The notes under the pieces were generated by a model. It had not been told where the DNA came from. It was given only the letters and a program-made list of their open reading frames with translations, and searched no databases. DNA of 64,000 nucleotides from Colwellia sp. E2M01 (GTDB lineage: Bacteria; Pseudomonadota; Gammaproteobacteria; Enterobacterales; Alteromonadaceae): positions 11,857-75,856 of the forward strand of contig NZ_JAHKPR010000030.1 in the NCBI RefSeq assembly GCF_018860585.1, in the 5' to 3' direction. How positions within the stretch are numbered: position 1 is the stretch's first letter; each line of letters starts with the position of its first letter. Both the position numbers and the translations under genes were made by a program. Below are positions 38,150-48,258 of this stretch, piece after piece.

Positions 38150-39340
38150 TCAAAAACTTAATTGCGTTAAATAAACAGGCTTTGAAAGCTTTAACATTTC
38201 ACCTGTATAATTAATTCTACCATTATCTTCAATTATAAAAGATGTAATGTTATCGCTATTCTGATTGGCGACTAACATTGACTTACCATCAGAAGTTATA
38301 AGAAAAAATCTTGGCCATTGCTCTTTAAGCATCATATGCTGAACAAGCTCAAGCCTCCCAACAGCATCGATATGAAAAACTGCGATGCTATTATGCCCAC
38401 GATTAGATACGTAAAGGTATTGCCCATTAGCGCCAATAGCAATATGCCCACCTTGACTATGTTTAGTAAAATCAGCGGGCAGGGTATTTATCTCTTGTTG
38501 GGCAACAAGCTCGCCATTTGGCGTTATAGACGTTGTAACAACCGTATTGTTTAATTCATTTAAAATATAACTTATCGGCTTTTTAGGGTGAAATACCATA
38601 TGCCTAGGCCCTGAACCTGGTGACATTTTAAATACAGAACTTGCTGTTGATATTTTCCCCGTTTGCTTGTCAATAGGGTAGGTAAATACCTTATCAAGCC
38701 CCAAGTCTACCGCGTAAATATAGCTCCCATATGGGCTCCACTGAGCCCAATGTGCATGCGGCCCTTTTTGCCTCTGTTGATCTACTCCTTGCCCCTTATG
38801 GTTAATTATTTGAGGTAAAGATTCTATTGAGCCTGAGTCTTTATTTAAGGTGAAAATAGCAATATTCCCTGAACTATAATTAGTGATCGCTAACTGTTTT
38901 TTGTTTGGACTAATGGCGACATAACAAGGATCCGCTCCTTCACTAGAACGCATATTTAAAGTATTCATCTCCTGCTCTTCATTATTCCATAAAAAACTTG
39001 AAATAGTGCCTGAGGATGCTTCCTCAACGCCGTAAAATCGTTGATTAGTAATATCATACGCCCCAAACGACGGATTATTTGCTTTTTTAACTAGACGTAA
39101 CGAGTCAAAAGTATGTTTAGTTAGATCATAGTCGAATACATAAAGCCCTTCACTACCATTTTCAGAAGTATAGGTACCTGCCAGAACAGTCGTTTTTTTA
39201 TGCTGAGTTGAGTTTAAAATATTTTGTTTGGCTAGAGATGTAGGTGTACACAAAATAGTGCCACAAGACAATAAGCTTAACGATAAAAACATTACACTAA
39301 AAACAGCATTTTTCTTAATAGCTAACAGGGGATTGTTCAT
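38150..39340 (-). CDS. lactonase-family seven-bladed beta-propeller (6-phosphogluconolactonase YbhE-like), exported
   Basis: A 396-residue protein. The family pieces LAGTYTSENGSEGLYVFDYD, NNPSFGAYD, KGPHAHWAQWSPYG, GSGPRHMVFHPKKP and WPRFFLITSDG mark the YbhE/Pgl propeller lactonases. The N terminus is hydrophobic with LSLLSC, which could be a lipobox (Cys about 26), so it is probably a lipoprotein or secreted. A cytoplasmic 6-phosphogluconolactonase would be expected between zwf and edd in the pathway, but the export signal argues for a sugar lactone outside the cytoplasm. No regulon operator is seen before it. Confidence 0.8.
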   Translation of the reverse strand: MNNPLLAIKKNAVFSVMFLSLSLLSCGTILCTPTSLAKQNILNSTQHKKTTVLAGTYTSENGSEGLYVFDYDLTKHTFDSLRLVKKANNPSFGAYDITNQRFYGVEEASSGTISSFLWNNEEQEMNTLNMRSSEGADPCYVAISPNKKQLAITNYSSGNIAIFTLNKDSGSIESLPQIINHKGQGVDQQRQKGPHAHWAQWSPYGSYIYAVDLGLDKVFTYPIDKQTGKISTASSVFKMSPGSGPRHMVFHPKKPISYILNELNNTVVTTSITPNGELVAQQEINTLPADFTKHSQGGHIAIGANGQYLYVSNRGHNSIAVFHIDAVGRLELVQHMMLKEQWPRFFLITSDGKSMLVANQNSDNITSFIIEDNGRINYTGEMLKLSKPVYLTQLSF

Positions 39341-39411
39341 AAATCTCTCATTATATACAAAAATGTATAAGCATCACATAAATGCTTACAACATGTAAAT
39401 TACAACAAAAA

Positions 39412-39437
39412 AGCCCTAAACATAAAGGTTTAGGGCT
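39412..39437. terminator. rho-independent terminator
   Basis: A 10-bp perfect stem (AGCCCTAAAC / GTTTAGGGCT) with a 6-base loop. The minus-strand reading is followed by TTTTTTG. It lies after the minus-strand gene fragment at 39476. Confidence 0.75.
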
Positions 39438-39475
39438 ATAAAAAAGTCGCTGTTTCGCTCTATATTATAAAAACA

Positions 39476-39679
39476 TTAAGCAACTTGTTTCGTAGCTAAG
39501 GTCCTACTAAGAACAATACCAAACTCTAAACCACGTAACCCTGCCAAACCTTTCAAACAACCGATTGCAGAATAACCAGGAATAGTTTTCTTGCCAAGGT
39601 CATCTAAAATTTGATTCAGCTGAACAAGTCGAGTTATGTAAAGATAATAGCAGCCACTATCGACATTATTTATACTCTC
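39476..39679 (-). pseudogene. C-terminal gene fragment of unknown family
   Basis: A 67-codon open stretch on the minus strand without a start, ending in TAA 39 bases before a terminator. It encodes [20 protein letters not shown] and [18 protein letters not shown]. It looks like the end of a gene whose body has been lost. I cannot name the family. Confidence 0.45.
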
Positions 39680-39691
39680 TTAGTTATTATT

Positions 39692-41521
39692 TTATTGATA
39701 AAGTATTTCAGTTCTTGCTAGCTGAGCTTTACCACCCTTAAATAATACTTTGATATAATTGTACTTTTCATCACCTTTATAGGTATAAAGTTTAGGTTTC
39801 CAATAACTATAGTTTGATTCACTATTAACAAAGGTTTCCGGCACTATATTAAGTTCGGTCCAATTAATTCCATCATGTGATCCCGCTAGAGCTAAATAAG
39901 TAAACCTTGTTTTTTCAAAAGCATATAGTAAAAATTTATCTAGTTCACCTGGAACTTTATAGGTTACTTCTGACCCATAATCCCCTGCTAAGCGATGACG
40001 GATTTCTTTAAAGCTACGATCACTTCCTGTTACAGGAACAATGCCTTTACTGTCTTCAACAACACCTAAATTTTTCATTGTATCTATTTTGGCTAGCTGA
40101 TTAACTTCAACCGGGCCAACAATATTTGAATATGTTGAACTACCAGCTTGATTTAATGCCGATACTCGATAAAAGTATTTATTTCCTAATTTTGCATTTT
40201 CATCATGAAATAATGGGAAGTAAGGAACATCAGCGTCAGAAACATTATACCCAACAATTTTCCATGGTCCCTTTTTGCTTATTGAACGTTCTACGTTGTA
40301 GCCTGTTGCGCCCATTGACCCTTGCCAATTAATCGAATAAGTATTGCTAATTGGTAATAGCTTTGGTGCTAAAGGTAGTGAAATTGGTGGTGTTTCTAGA
40401 CCTTGAATTTCATACGCTTTATTACGATACATAGTCATCAAGCGTTTTTCATCATAAGCCAATCCCGATGGGAACCCTGGCCAATGAAATGCTTTAAACA
40501 ATCCAGCACCTAAAGGCTCCGAATGCCAATAAAATCCCCCTTCACGACGGTGATGTCTTAAGCTCCAGATAAGTGCCCCCATGACTTCTTCTTCATCAAT
40601 TACTTTATCTAATGCTGTTTCAATTGCAGAGCTACTTGCAAAACCAAATTCACCAACTAAGTAAACTTTACGTCCTTTAATTAAGTCTAGATTTTTTTGA
40701 ATATTTCCTGCTATTAAGGTTGTGTCACGCTCGTAATGGTGAGATGAAACCATGTCAATCGACCATTCATTTAATGATTCTTCACGAACTAACGGATAAT
40801 CTAAATCATCACTAAACCAACCATCCATAACTAAGTGGTTACTATCCTGTGATTTAATATAACGAGTAATATCGAATGTCCACTCAGGCGGGCTAGTCAA
40901 TTCATTACCTGTTTCCCAACATAAAATTGATTTATCGTCTTTATATTTAACACCGGTAATGCTATTAGTGCGATTTAATGTATATTTAATTGTTTCTTTA
41001 AAGTCGTCTCTTAATTGTTTATCAACCCAAAAATCTTCGGCTGTTTTACCACGAAAGGCTGCATAATTAGGTCGCCCTCCCATCCATTGCCTATTATTTA
41101 ATAATGGAAAAATAATCCGAATATTGTACTCATTAGCCAGAGCTAGCATCATATCTGTTACTTTAAATGCTTCTTCGTTGAATTTACCAGGTGCTTCAAC
41201 ATATGTTGGCGCTTCTTTCGGAAAACCGGTATTTCTCACTGGAATAGTGTAAATGCGAATAACTTGACCGCCCATTTCTTTTACGGTGGCAAAAATATCA
41301 CGCATTTCAAATTCATTCGGCAACAAATAAGGATTCGTTGCTTTAAATGACATTTCGTCTTCTTGAAAGTTTAGCGTTGGCACGTTAAAAGAAATAAAGC
41401 GGTAGTCTTTATCACCATCTTTTAGCTTGCTCCCATCAACGGTAATGAAGTGTTCAAATCCTCCCGCATGGGAGAGTATGGAGAAAATTAAAAAAAATAA
41501 GCCATATATATATTTATTCAC
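39692..41521 (-). CDS. secreted GH5 beta-mannanase with fn3-like and C-terminal beta-domain
   Basis: A 609-residue paralogue of the protein at 6216-8072, similar over its whole length. It has a signal peptide (1-19), GH5 barrel with acid/base Glu207 (CWETGNE) and nucleophile Glu291 (LVGEFGF), fn3-like module (about 390-480) and a C-terminal domain that ends LARTEILYQ. The start codon is GTG with AAGGA six bases upstream. An operator lies 182 bases before the start, so it is a single-gene unit of the mannan regulon. The two copies differ in barrel loops (for example the region after the acid/base), which may separate their substrate lengths. The family is sure; the endo or exo mode is not. Confidence 0.87.
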   Translation of the reverse strand: MNKYIYGLFFLIFSILSHAGGFEHFITVDGSKLKDGDKDYRFISFNVPTLNFQEDEMSFKATNPYLLPNEFEMRDIFATVKEMGGQVIRIYTIPVRNTGFPKEAPTYVEAPGKFNEEAFKVTDMMLALANEYNIRIIFPLLNNRQWMGGRPNYAAFRGKTAEDFWVDKQLRDDFKETIKYTLNRTNSITGVKYKDDKSILCWETGNELTSPPEWTFDITRYIKSQDSNHLVMDGWFSDDLDYPLVREESLNEWSIDMVSSHHYERDTTLIAGNIQKNLDLIKGRKVYLVGEFGFASSSAIETALDKVIDEEEVMGALIWSLRHHRREGGFYWHSEPLGAGLFKAFHWPGFPSGLAYDEKRLMTMYRNKAYEIQGLETPPISLPLAPKLLPISNTYSINWQGSMGATGYNVERSISKKGPWKIVGYNVSDADVPYFPLFHDENAKLGNKYFYRVSALNQAGSSTYSNIVGPVEVNQLAKIDTMKNLGVVEDSKGIVPVTGSDRSFKEIRHRLAGDYGSEVTYKVPGELDKFLLYAFEKTRFTYLALAGSHDGINWTELNIVPETFVNSESNYSYWKPKLYTYKGDEKYNYIKVLFKGGKAQLARTEILYQ

Positions 41522-41702
41522 TGTGATTCCTTATGTAGGGCCTTAGTTAAAGGCATGTATTATTAAAAGATTATTAGCTACAAACTAAGTATGTTGAATT
41601 TGCACATTGCACCTTTTAATTAAAAATTTAGTCATTTGAGAATAGTCGTTATATCGACATTACTATTCACTCATATCATCAGTTTAAACCACAACAAAAA
41701 AG

Positions 41703-41714
41703 TGAACCGGTTCA
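41703..41714. promoter_or_regulatory. predicted LacI-type operator (GH5 39692)
   Basis: A perfect TGAACCGGTTCA upstream of the GH5 gene on the minus strand. Confidence 0.8.
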
Positions 41715-41919
41715 AACTATATTGGATTTTGTACGGAAGAGCAAATAAACAAACAAAATTTAAATATAGAAATCTAAAATATAAACTGATGAAGGAATGG
41801 TTATTCAGGAGAATTGCTCCTGCATTATCTTTATAAGCAACATCTGTGTAGCGTCCTTCTAAGTCACTGCAACGGAGAGGTGATATTACTCACACGCTTC
41901 CTCGATGGGTTTAAAATAA

Positions 41920-41945
41920 AAAAGTCGCTATAAAAGCGACTTTTT
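41920..41945. terminator. rho-independent terminator of the 1904-residue mannanase gene
   Basis: A 10-bp perfect stem (AAAAGTCGCT / AGCGACTTTT) with a 5-base loop and T-runs in both readings, 38 bases after the stop codon of the giant gene on the minus strand. Confidence 0.85.
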
Positions 41946-41983
41946 GTATTCTAATATTTTTTAACTTCTAATAGTGGTGATAG

Positions 41984-44900
41984 TTATTCAAATAATGCTC
42001 GGTAATCAACAGAGTACTGCTTCATAATGTCACAAACAGGTTTGTGTAAGTCAAGGTTGATTGTATCACCCTCAACATTATTACCCGGTGCACCTAAGCC
42101 TGTAATACTGTATTCACTTTCATCTATTACACAATAAAACTGGAAACCATCATTATTAGCTGACCAACCGCCAGAATATACGCCATAAGGACCAGAGCCC
42201 CATTGACCACCAGTAGCTCCATTACCCCATTCTAGACCGGTTAATTGCCAACCTAACATACCACCAATAGCATCCTTATTGTTCCAAGCAGCGCCATACC
42301 AATCAGTAAACACTTGGGTACGTTTAGCTAAACCTTCAGCAATAGTAGCATCAACATAAGCCGCACCATCAGGGTTATTATCAGGACGCTTAACATTGGC
42401 AGGCCAACTGAACTCACCAATATAAGTAGGTTTATCTAACTCTCTTCCTAATTGCGCTAATAACTCTAAACTGTTTAAGGTTTCAGCGTCCGTCATATTC
42501 CACCACGTAGGGTAGAGGTGTGCACTTACTGCATCAATATTCGGATGTGAATTTAACTCTTTAAGTTTTTCATAGGTATCACCTGAGCCGTTAAAATTAA
42601 ATGATGATTCCATACCTATAGACACCAGGTGATTTGGCGCTAACGATTTTAAGTGTGTTGAAATATCATCAATCCATTCACTGAAAAAGTTACCAATTCG
42701 CGGCTCATTAGCAAGCTCCCACATCATAATCGTTGGGTCATCTTTATATTTCACACCGGTTATTTGGTTAGTATGGTTAAGTAAGTTAGTGATAAAAGCT
42801 TTAAAATCATCACGCTCACCATAGCCACCATAATCGCCAACGGTTCCAAAGTATGGCCAGTGATCTGCTAAGCTAAGAATTAAACGCATATCTTTTTCAG
42901 CAGCTAACGCTACATAGTTATCAAATAACTCAAAGCTACGGTCGATAATGGCTTGTTCACTCGCGGTACGCTCATTTGGATTTTTACTTAAGATGAAACT
43001 GTCGCCTGACTTCATGTTAATACAAACACCATCATGCGTTTTAGAGTCGTTACAAAACATCCAGGTACGAATAGCATTCATACCAGTTGCTTCTGCACGT
43101 TTAAACACGTCTTCAGCCATCGCTTCGGGTTTGTACATTAAATAATACTGGTTAGTACCGTTAAAGTACCAAGGCTTACCATTAAGCATAAATTGTGAGC
43201 CATTGGTTTCAATATAAGAAGTCTGGGCAAGCTCACCAACAGTTACACCAAGACTTTCTGTTGCGCTAGTACCTTGTAGACCTATCGTTATACGATAAAA
43301 ACCATCATTGGTTACCGGAATTAATAACGGGCTAGCACCGGTGTACGTAGTGGTTGCACTGCTATTAACACTGTAAGTGATGTCACCATTACCTAGCTTT
43401 TCAAAATGAACAGCAATATCTTGCTCTGTTGGTAATTTCTCACCCGTAGTCGGCGAAGAGATTGTTAAACTTCCTATATGCTCAACCGTTGCAGAAACTA
43501 AACGTACAAATCCCCAGTGAGTATTGGTATCTGCAACACGAATACCTGCGGTATGCGAGCCAGCACTTAATTGCACATCAAAGGTTACTGTTGTTGAACC
43601 AGAAGCCGTAAAGTCTTTTGCTGTACCATTTAAAAATGCTTGGTTAACACGGCTATCACCATTAACATTATCAACATTTAATACCACGCGGTATTGACCT
43701 GCTGTTGCAACAGTAAAGTCCCAACCTGCAGACGAGCCTGCTTGGGTGTTTTCAATCTGAATATACTCGTCAGTAATCGTTACCGGTTGTGATGTTACAC
43801 TTGATGTCGCTGCATCAGTAATAGCTAATTCGGTGGTTGAAAGTGGAGCAATCACAGGGTCAGTTGGGTCAACAGGATCGATAGGATCAGTTGGGTCAAC
43901 AGGGTCTGTCGGGTCAACCGGATCTGTTGGTGCTGTAGTACTCCAATAAGAGTCATCAATATTAACTACCGTAGCTTTAATACCATAGGTACTATTAACA
44001 ATATCTTGTCCGTGTTGTGATAAGTCGTAGGCGCCGTATTCGTTAGACATATCTAACATATCTTCGCCTTCACCATTACCACGCCATGACCATGCTACCC
44101 AGCCTAAGTTATTCTCATGAGCTTTTTTCATTACGCTGAAATGATCTGTCGTTTTTCCACCTGCGTAGTGATTAGAGCGACCGAATTCACCAATAATCAT
44201 CGGTAAATCTAGGCTTTTCATATAAGTAATATGTGCATCGATTTGCGCTGGTGTCGACCATTCATAATAACCATGTACTGAAAATATTGTATTTTTTAAT
44301 ACATCAGCATTAAACACTGCTTGAGCACCGTTAAAATAAGCTGAAGAATGTCCCCAGTCACCCGCATCAATGATAAGTGGTACGCTAATACCATAATCAC
44401 GTAATTGAGTTACCGCATTCATATAAGTATCTTTCCAAACGGTATGGTTTTGCCCCCATTCATTGGCAATGTTGATCATTAGGTATTTTTGATATTTAGG
44501 ATCGGTAACTACGTCACCCCAAGCTTCAGTCCATTTACTCACTGCATCTTGCGAACTGATATCACCATCATAAATAGCATTAGCGTCACTACCACCTGTA
44601 ATTTGGTAAATACCTCTTGCGAATTCTCCATGTCCTTCCCAGTACATTGGCATAGCAATCATTTCGTATTTAATAATTTCATCAAGTGCAGCACGTAACT
44701 GAGCCGCGGTAGTATCTTGACGTAACTGCAAACGAACAACATTCGCGCCAGTTTGGGCTATATACTTAATAGATTCAAACTTAGTTTCTGGATCATCACC
44801 ATATTGCAGATTAACACCACGCATGATGAATTCACTGCCATCTGCTAAATAGATTTTATCACTTTCAACATGAATGTTGTCAGCAGTGGTACCCATTGGG

Positions 44901-47698
44901 TAATCGTTAGCATCATTTGGATTGGTGCCCGCAGCCGTTTCAGTATTATCACCGTAGCCGTCACCGTCAGTGTCTAACCAATCAGTTGGATCGTTCGGAA
45001 ATGCATCCTCACCATCTATAACACCATCATTATCGGTGTCAGTACCACCATTAGCCCAATAAGTTTTTAACGCTGCCGCTGCCTCAGGATTAAACGGCGA
45101 CTTTCCTGGATAACCATGTTCAGCATCACCAACATCTAAACCAACACCGTCACCATTATAAAAACCAACAATGTCGTATGGTGCACCACTTACCCAAATC
45201 AATAACGATTTAGCAACAGTGTTTGGATCTTGCATATATTGCAATAAGCCTTTTATCGCCACTTCGGCATGTTTTTGATGCGCTTCATAACTAATGATTT
45301 CTTCGTTTAATACATCATCACGATCCCAAACATTTGGCGTAATTAATCCTTTTACACCCATACCATATTCACCTAAGTGAAATACCGGCAATTCATCTTT
45401 AGCAATACCTAGCTTGCCCATTAATACTTTTTGTAAAAAATTCTGCTCATGAATTTGCAATGCATTTTTTACATCTTCAGGCGTGGTAGGAATGTCTAAC
45501 TGGGTATTATCCGTGATAGGTTTAGTCACATCCATTGGCATATATTGCGACACAGTCACTGTATCTAAGCCTTTAATATAATCAGCAAGTGCTGCACGTT
45601 TTTCATTATTCATATCATCTAAAAACAATAAGAAATTAAAATCTTCAAAGCCCCCGCCAGAAACAATTCTAGAGAAGTATTCTGGATGGTTTTTTAACTC
45701 CATTAAGTATTGAATGTGATGACTAAAATTATGGCTAATTAAAACGTTATTAGCTAATACTGGGTTTTGACTAATTTCAGTACGAACATAAGCCAATAAC
45801 TCAACCCATCGCTCAGGAAATTTTTTGGTAGATTCCATTAACTCAGCGCCAATATCAAAACGAATTGGCTCAACTAAAGGCAGGGTAGCATTTGATAAAG
45901 CTTGTGATAATACCGACAAACTTTTATCTATCATACAAACATAACCAGCTGACATTGGGTCTAACTGATCAAATAATCCGCGCCAGTTTTTCGCTCCTGG
46001 ATCTTCACTGCCATTAGCACCAACCCAAGAAAACTTGATTGGGTCAATATGAGGACGGAAATTAATACGTACATCTTTAGCTAACAATTCACCTACTAAA
46101 TCAACTTGTTTACTAACACTTAAGGTATTGCTATCGTCATTACAACGCAGACCTTCTGCATAAGTACTAATAAAATAGGTAGGAATGAAGGATACGCGTT
46201 TAATATTATATTCATCTATTAATGCCATTTTAGCAGCACGGTTATCTTCGTAATGACTAGGGTTCCAACCCGCCCAAGCAATACCAACATCAGCCCCTAA
46301 CCCTTTATCGTACAGGGCTTCGTTATACAAATTACCATAATCAGAAAAGGTTGATATTTGTTCGTTTTGATCAAGGTAAAGTGCTGGATTAACCGACTCT
46401 ATGGTATCTGCATATTGTGCAAAGTTAGAATTGGTTGAATCGGTAACATATGTATCGTATTCATGAACATCTTTACTATTCTCTACCAATATATTCATAG
46501 TTAACGGAGTTGAATTAGCCATCAATATATCAAAGCTATAATTGCCTTTACCTAAATCGGCTAAATAGTTTGCATCTAACGCTAAGGCGTTACCGTTAAG
46601 CGTATAAGTTGCTGCCATACCATCTAATTCAACCGCAGTTAAGCTATCGCCATCTAAATCAAGCATAAAACTTGGTACTAGCATGTTTACGATATCAAAA
46701 CGGGCATTGGCTGGGCTAATACTTGGATTATATAGCTGTGTTGTATCAGCAACGGTAATATTAAGAGATAATGCTGCGGTATTCGCCATCACAACATCAA
46801 AGCTATAACTCCCCGCACCTAAACTTGCTAGGTAATCAGCATCTAACTGCAATGTCGACCCATTAAAACTATACGTTGCATCCACACCATTTAACTCTAC
46901 TGTGGTTAACGTATCGCCATCAAGATCAACCGAAAAACTGGGTGTCTGCATATTAGCTAGATCAAAACTGCCATTGGCTGGGGTAATACTTGGGTTATAA
47001 ACCACAGTATCTTTTGAAACATTTACACCCGTTAACCAAATGTAGCCCCACTGGCCACGCGCATCGACACCAATATTATGGGTACCTGACGTTAATGGTA
47101 ATTCAAACCGATGTGAACGTGTATCGGAATGTAACTCTGACGTTACCGACACAACATTGCCATCAACGTAAAAATTATTAACTTTACTGCCATGTGGTGA
47201 TTGATAGTTAATATCTATAATATAATCACCCGGCTTTTCTGCTACAAACTCCCAGTTAACCAAGCCATGAGCAATGTTAATATGTTCATTTTCAATGACT
47301 GCGCCATTACTTAATTGTGCTGTATCTATATCCAGATTAACAACGGAAGTTGAACCATTATCTATATCGACCGTTGTCGTATTGTCTTCTACATTAATAT
47401 TCAAGTTAGCAGTACTAGAATCACTAAAGTGAACAACTAAGTTATGGTTACCTACTGTAAGTGTATCAAGGTAATTCGCGCTTATTGTTAGTATCCCATT
47501 ACTGTTATAGTAGTCATTTACTCCTTCTAAATACCAAAAGCCTGTTCCTGCATCAGGTTGTAACGTAACTTTTATATCATCAGTTGAATCTATTTTGTAT
47601 GTAACATTAGTAGGACTAATCTCTCCTGCGCTAACTCCTATACTTGCTAGTAGCATGACAATACTAGAAAGGTGAGTTGTTTTATTAATCTTATTCAT
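41984..47698 (-). CDS. giant secreted mannanase: GH113-like + GH5_8 + GH5_7 with binding modules
   Basis: A 1904-residue protein with a signal peptide (1-24). Order: beta-sandwich modules (25-105, and 115-230 with VNWEFVAEKPGDYIIDINY, CBM35-like), two X2-type modules (about 233-320 and 322-405, YNPSI[TS]PANG type), and a GH113-like barrel (about 415-885; RPHIDP at 548-553, Glu619 in GAEL, Glu777 in HLGEYG). Next come Asp-rich TSP3-type repeats (886-935) and a GH5_8 barrel (about 940-1250; Glu1080 NEW, Glu1171 GEFG). A TDPVDP linker (1257-1282), a CBM35-like module (1285-1408), a small beta-domain and a C-terminal GH5_7 barrel (about 1493-1904; Glu1665 ANEPR, Glu1762 GEFS) complete it. AGAGG precedes the ATG. 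All six carboxylates expected are present. A single-gene unit with operators upstream. The GH113 assignment is the least sure part. Confidence 0.85.
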   Translation of the reverse strand: MNKINKTTHLSSIVMLLASIGVSAGEISPTNVTYKIDSTDDIKVTLQPDAGTGFWYLEGVNDYYNSNGILTISANYLDTLTVGNHNLVVHFSDSSTANLNINVEDNTTTVDIDNGSTSVVNLDIDTAQLSNGAVIENEHINIAHGLVNWEFVAEKPGDYIIDINYQSPHGSKVNNFYVDGNVVSVTSELHSDTRSHRFELPLTSGTHNIGVDARGQWGYIWLTGVNVSKDTVVYNPSITPANGSFDLANMQTPSFSVDLDGDTLTTVELNGVDATYSFNGSTLQLDADYLASLGAGSYSFDVVMANTAALSLNITVADTTQLYNPSISPANARFDIVNMLVPSFMLDLDGDSLTAVELDGMAATYTLNGNALALDANYLADLGKGNYSFDILMANSTPLTMNILVENSKDVHEYDTYVTDSTNSNFAQYADTIESVNPALYLDQNEQISTFSDYGNLYNEALYDKGLGADVGIAWAGWNPSHYEDNRAAKMALIDEYNIKRVSFIPTYFISTYAEGLRCNDDSNTLSVSKQVDLVGELLAKDVRINFRPHIDPIKFSWVGANGSEDPGAKNWRGLFDQLDPMSAGYVCMIDKSLSVLSQALSNATLPLVEPIRFDIGAELMESTKKFPERWVELLAYVRTEISQNPVLANNVLISHNFSHHIQYLMELKNHPEYFSRIVSGGGFEDFNFLLFLDDMNNEKRAALADYIKGLDTVTVSQYMPMDVTKPITDNTQLDIPTTPEDVKNALQIHEQNFLQKVLMGKLGIAKDELPVFHLGEYGMGVKGLITPNVWDRDDVLNEEIISYEAHQKHAEVAIKGLLQYMQDPNTVAKSLLIWVSGAPYDIVGFYNGDGVGLDVGDAEHGYPGKSPFNPEAAAALKTYWANGGTDTDNDGVIDGEDAFPNDPTDWLDTDGDGYGDNTETAAGTNPNDANDYPMGTTADNIHVESDKIYLADGSEFIMRGVNLQYGDDPETKFESIKYIAQTGANVVRLQLRQDTTAAQLRAALDEIIKYEMIAMPMYWEGHGEFARGIYQITGGSDANAIYDGDISSQDAVSKWTEAWGDVVTDPKYQKYLMINIANEWGQNHTVWKDTYMNAVTQLRDYGISVPLIIDAGDWGHSSAYFNGAQAVFNADVLKNTIFSVHGYYEWSTPAQIDAHITYMKSLDLPMIIGEFGRSNHYAGGKTTDHFSVMKKAHENNLGWVAWSWRGNGEGEDMLDMSNEYGAYDLSQHGQDIVNSTYGIKATVVNIDDSYWSTTAPTDPVDPTDPVDPTDPIDPVDPTDPVIAPLSTTELAITDAATSSVTSQPVTITDEYIQIENTQAGSSAGWDFTVATAGQYRVVLNVDNVNGDSRVNQAFLNGTAKDFTASGSTTVTFDVQLSAGSHTAGIRVADTNTHWGFVRLVSATVEHIGSLTISSPTTGEKLPTEQDIAVHFEKLGNGDITYSVNSSATTTYTGASPLLIPVTNDGFYRITIGLQGTSATESLGVTVGELAQTSYIETNGSQFMLNGKPWYFNGTNQYYLMYKPEAMAEDVFKRAEATGMNAIRTWMFCNDSKTHDGVCINMKSGDSFILSKNPNERTASEQAIIDRSFELFDNYVALAAEKDMRLILSLADHWPYFGTVGDYGGYGERDDFKAFITNLLNHTNQITGVKYKDDPTIMMWELANEPRIGNFFSEWIDDISTHLKSLAPNHLVSIGMESSFNFNGSGDTYEKLKELNSHPNIDAVSAHLYPTWWNMTDAETLNSLELLAQLGRELDKPTYIGEFSWPANVKRPDNNPDGAAYVDATIAEGLAKRTQVFTDWYGAAWNNKDAIGGMLGWQLTGLEWGNGATGGQWGSGPYGVYSGGWSANNDGFQFYCVIDESEYSITGLGAPGNNVEGDTINLDLHKPVCDIMKQYSVDYRALFE

Positions 47699-47799
47699 AA
47701 GACCTCTTTCGTTTTTTTTATATTAAGGTTTGGTTATATGCACTCTATAGTTTTGCTCTCTATGGCCACTTATACTTAATAGGTATTTCACATTAAAAA

Positions 47800-47811
47800 T
47801 GAACCGGTGCA
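47800..47811. promoter_or_regulatory. predicted LacI-type operator (giant mannanase)
   Basis: TGAACCGGTGCA, one change from the perfect palindrome, 102 bases before the start codon. Confidence 0.72.
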
Positions 47812-47994
47812 AACAACGACACACATATTAGTTCACAAATATGAAACATTCAATTTATTTGTGACTACAACACAACCAAAAAAAACTCAAAAAACAAACA
47901 GCAAAACTTAAAACAAACAAAAAAACAAAGACTTAAAATTGTTTTGTTTTATTTTTTATATTTACATAATATTTACATTTAAACACACTATAAA

Positions 47995-48006
47995 TTAACC
48001 GGTTCG
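47995..48006. promoter_or_regulatory. second, degenerate operator (giant mannanase)
   Basis: TTAACCGGTTCG keeps the central AACCGGTT. It lies 195 bases from the first site; two sites could allow looping by a LacI-type repressor. Confidence 0.55.
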
Positions 48007-48183
48007 TATTAATGATAATAATAGCTATTAACTATTAGCCAATTTGAAGTATTTAACTAACAAAATGAGTGATCAACACTTATAAATAAGTCTGAACTTG
48101 TTCGTGTTAATATTATGGGAATTTAGCCCGTATTTACATGCCTAAAATATATAGGTAATTTTGATCTATCTAGTGATTAAATA

Positions 48184-48204
48184 GAAGAGGGAAGAGGGAA
48201 GAGA
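48184..48204. repeat. short tandem repeat, three units of GAAGAGR
   Basis: Three 7-base units (GAAGAGG, GAAGAGG, GAAGAGA) just beyond the chemoreceptor terminator-like hairpin. No function is evident. Confidence 0.5.
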
Positions 48205-48212
48205 GCATATAT

Positions 48213-48247
48213 TTGACTCATGACCATCGAAGTTGATCATGAGCCAA
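48213..48247 (-). terminator. hairpin after chemoreceptor gene
   Basis: TTGGCTCATGATCA and TGGTCATGAGTCAA (minus strand) pair over 14 bases with two mismatches, 11 bases after the stop codon. There is no strong T-run. Confidence 0.5.
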
Positions 48248-48258
48248 GTATATTAAAG

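Noticed and set aside
43861-43935. Short direct repeats that could be taken for a small repeat array
   Set aside because: They encode the TDPVDP linker of the giant mannanase and have no spacers; not CRISPR.
46990-47181. Plus-strand open frames inside the giant mannanase gene
   Set aside because: They overlap a clearly coding minus-strand frame with domain structure and have no signals of their own.
48184-48204. Phase-variation repeat near the chemoreceptor
   Set aside because: Only three imperfect 7-base units, outside coding sequence and past the terminator-like hairpin.
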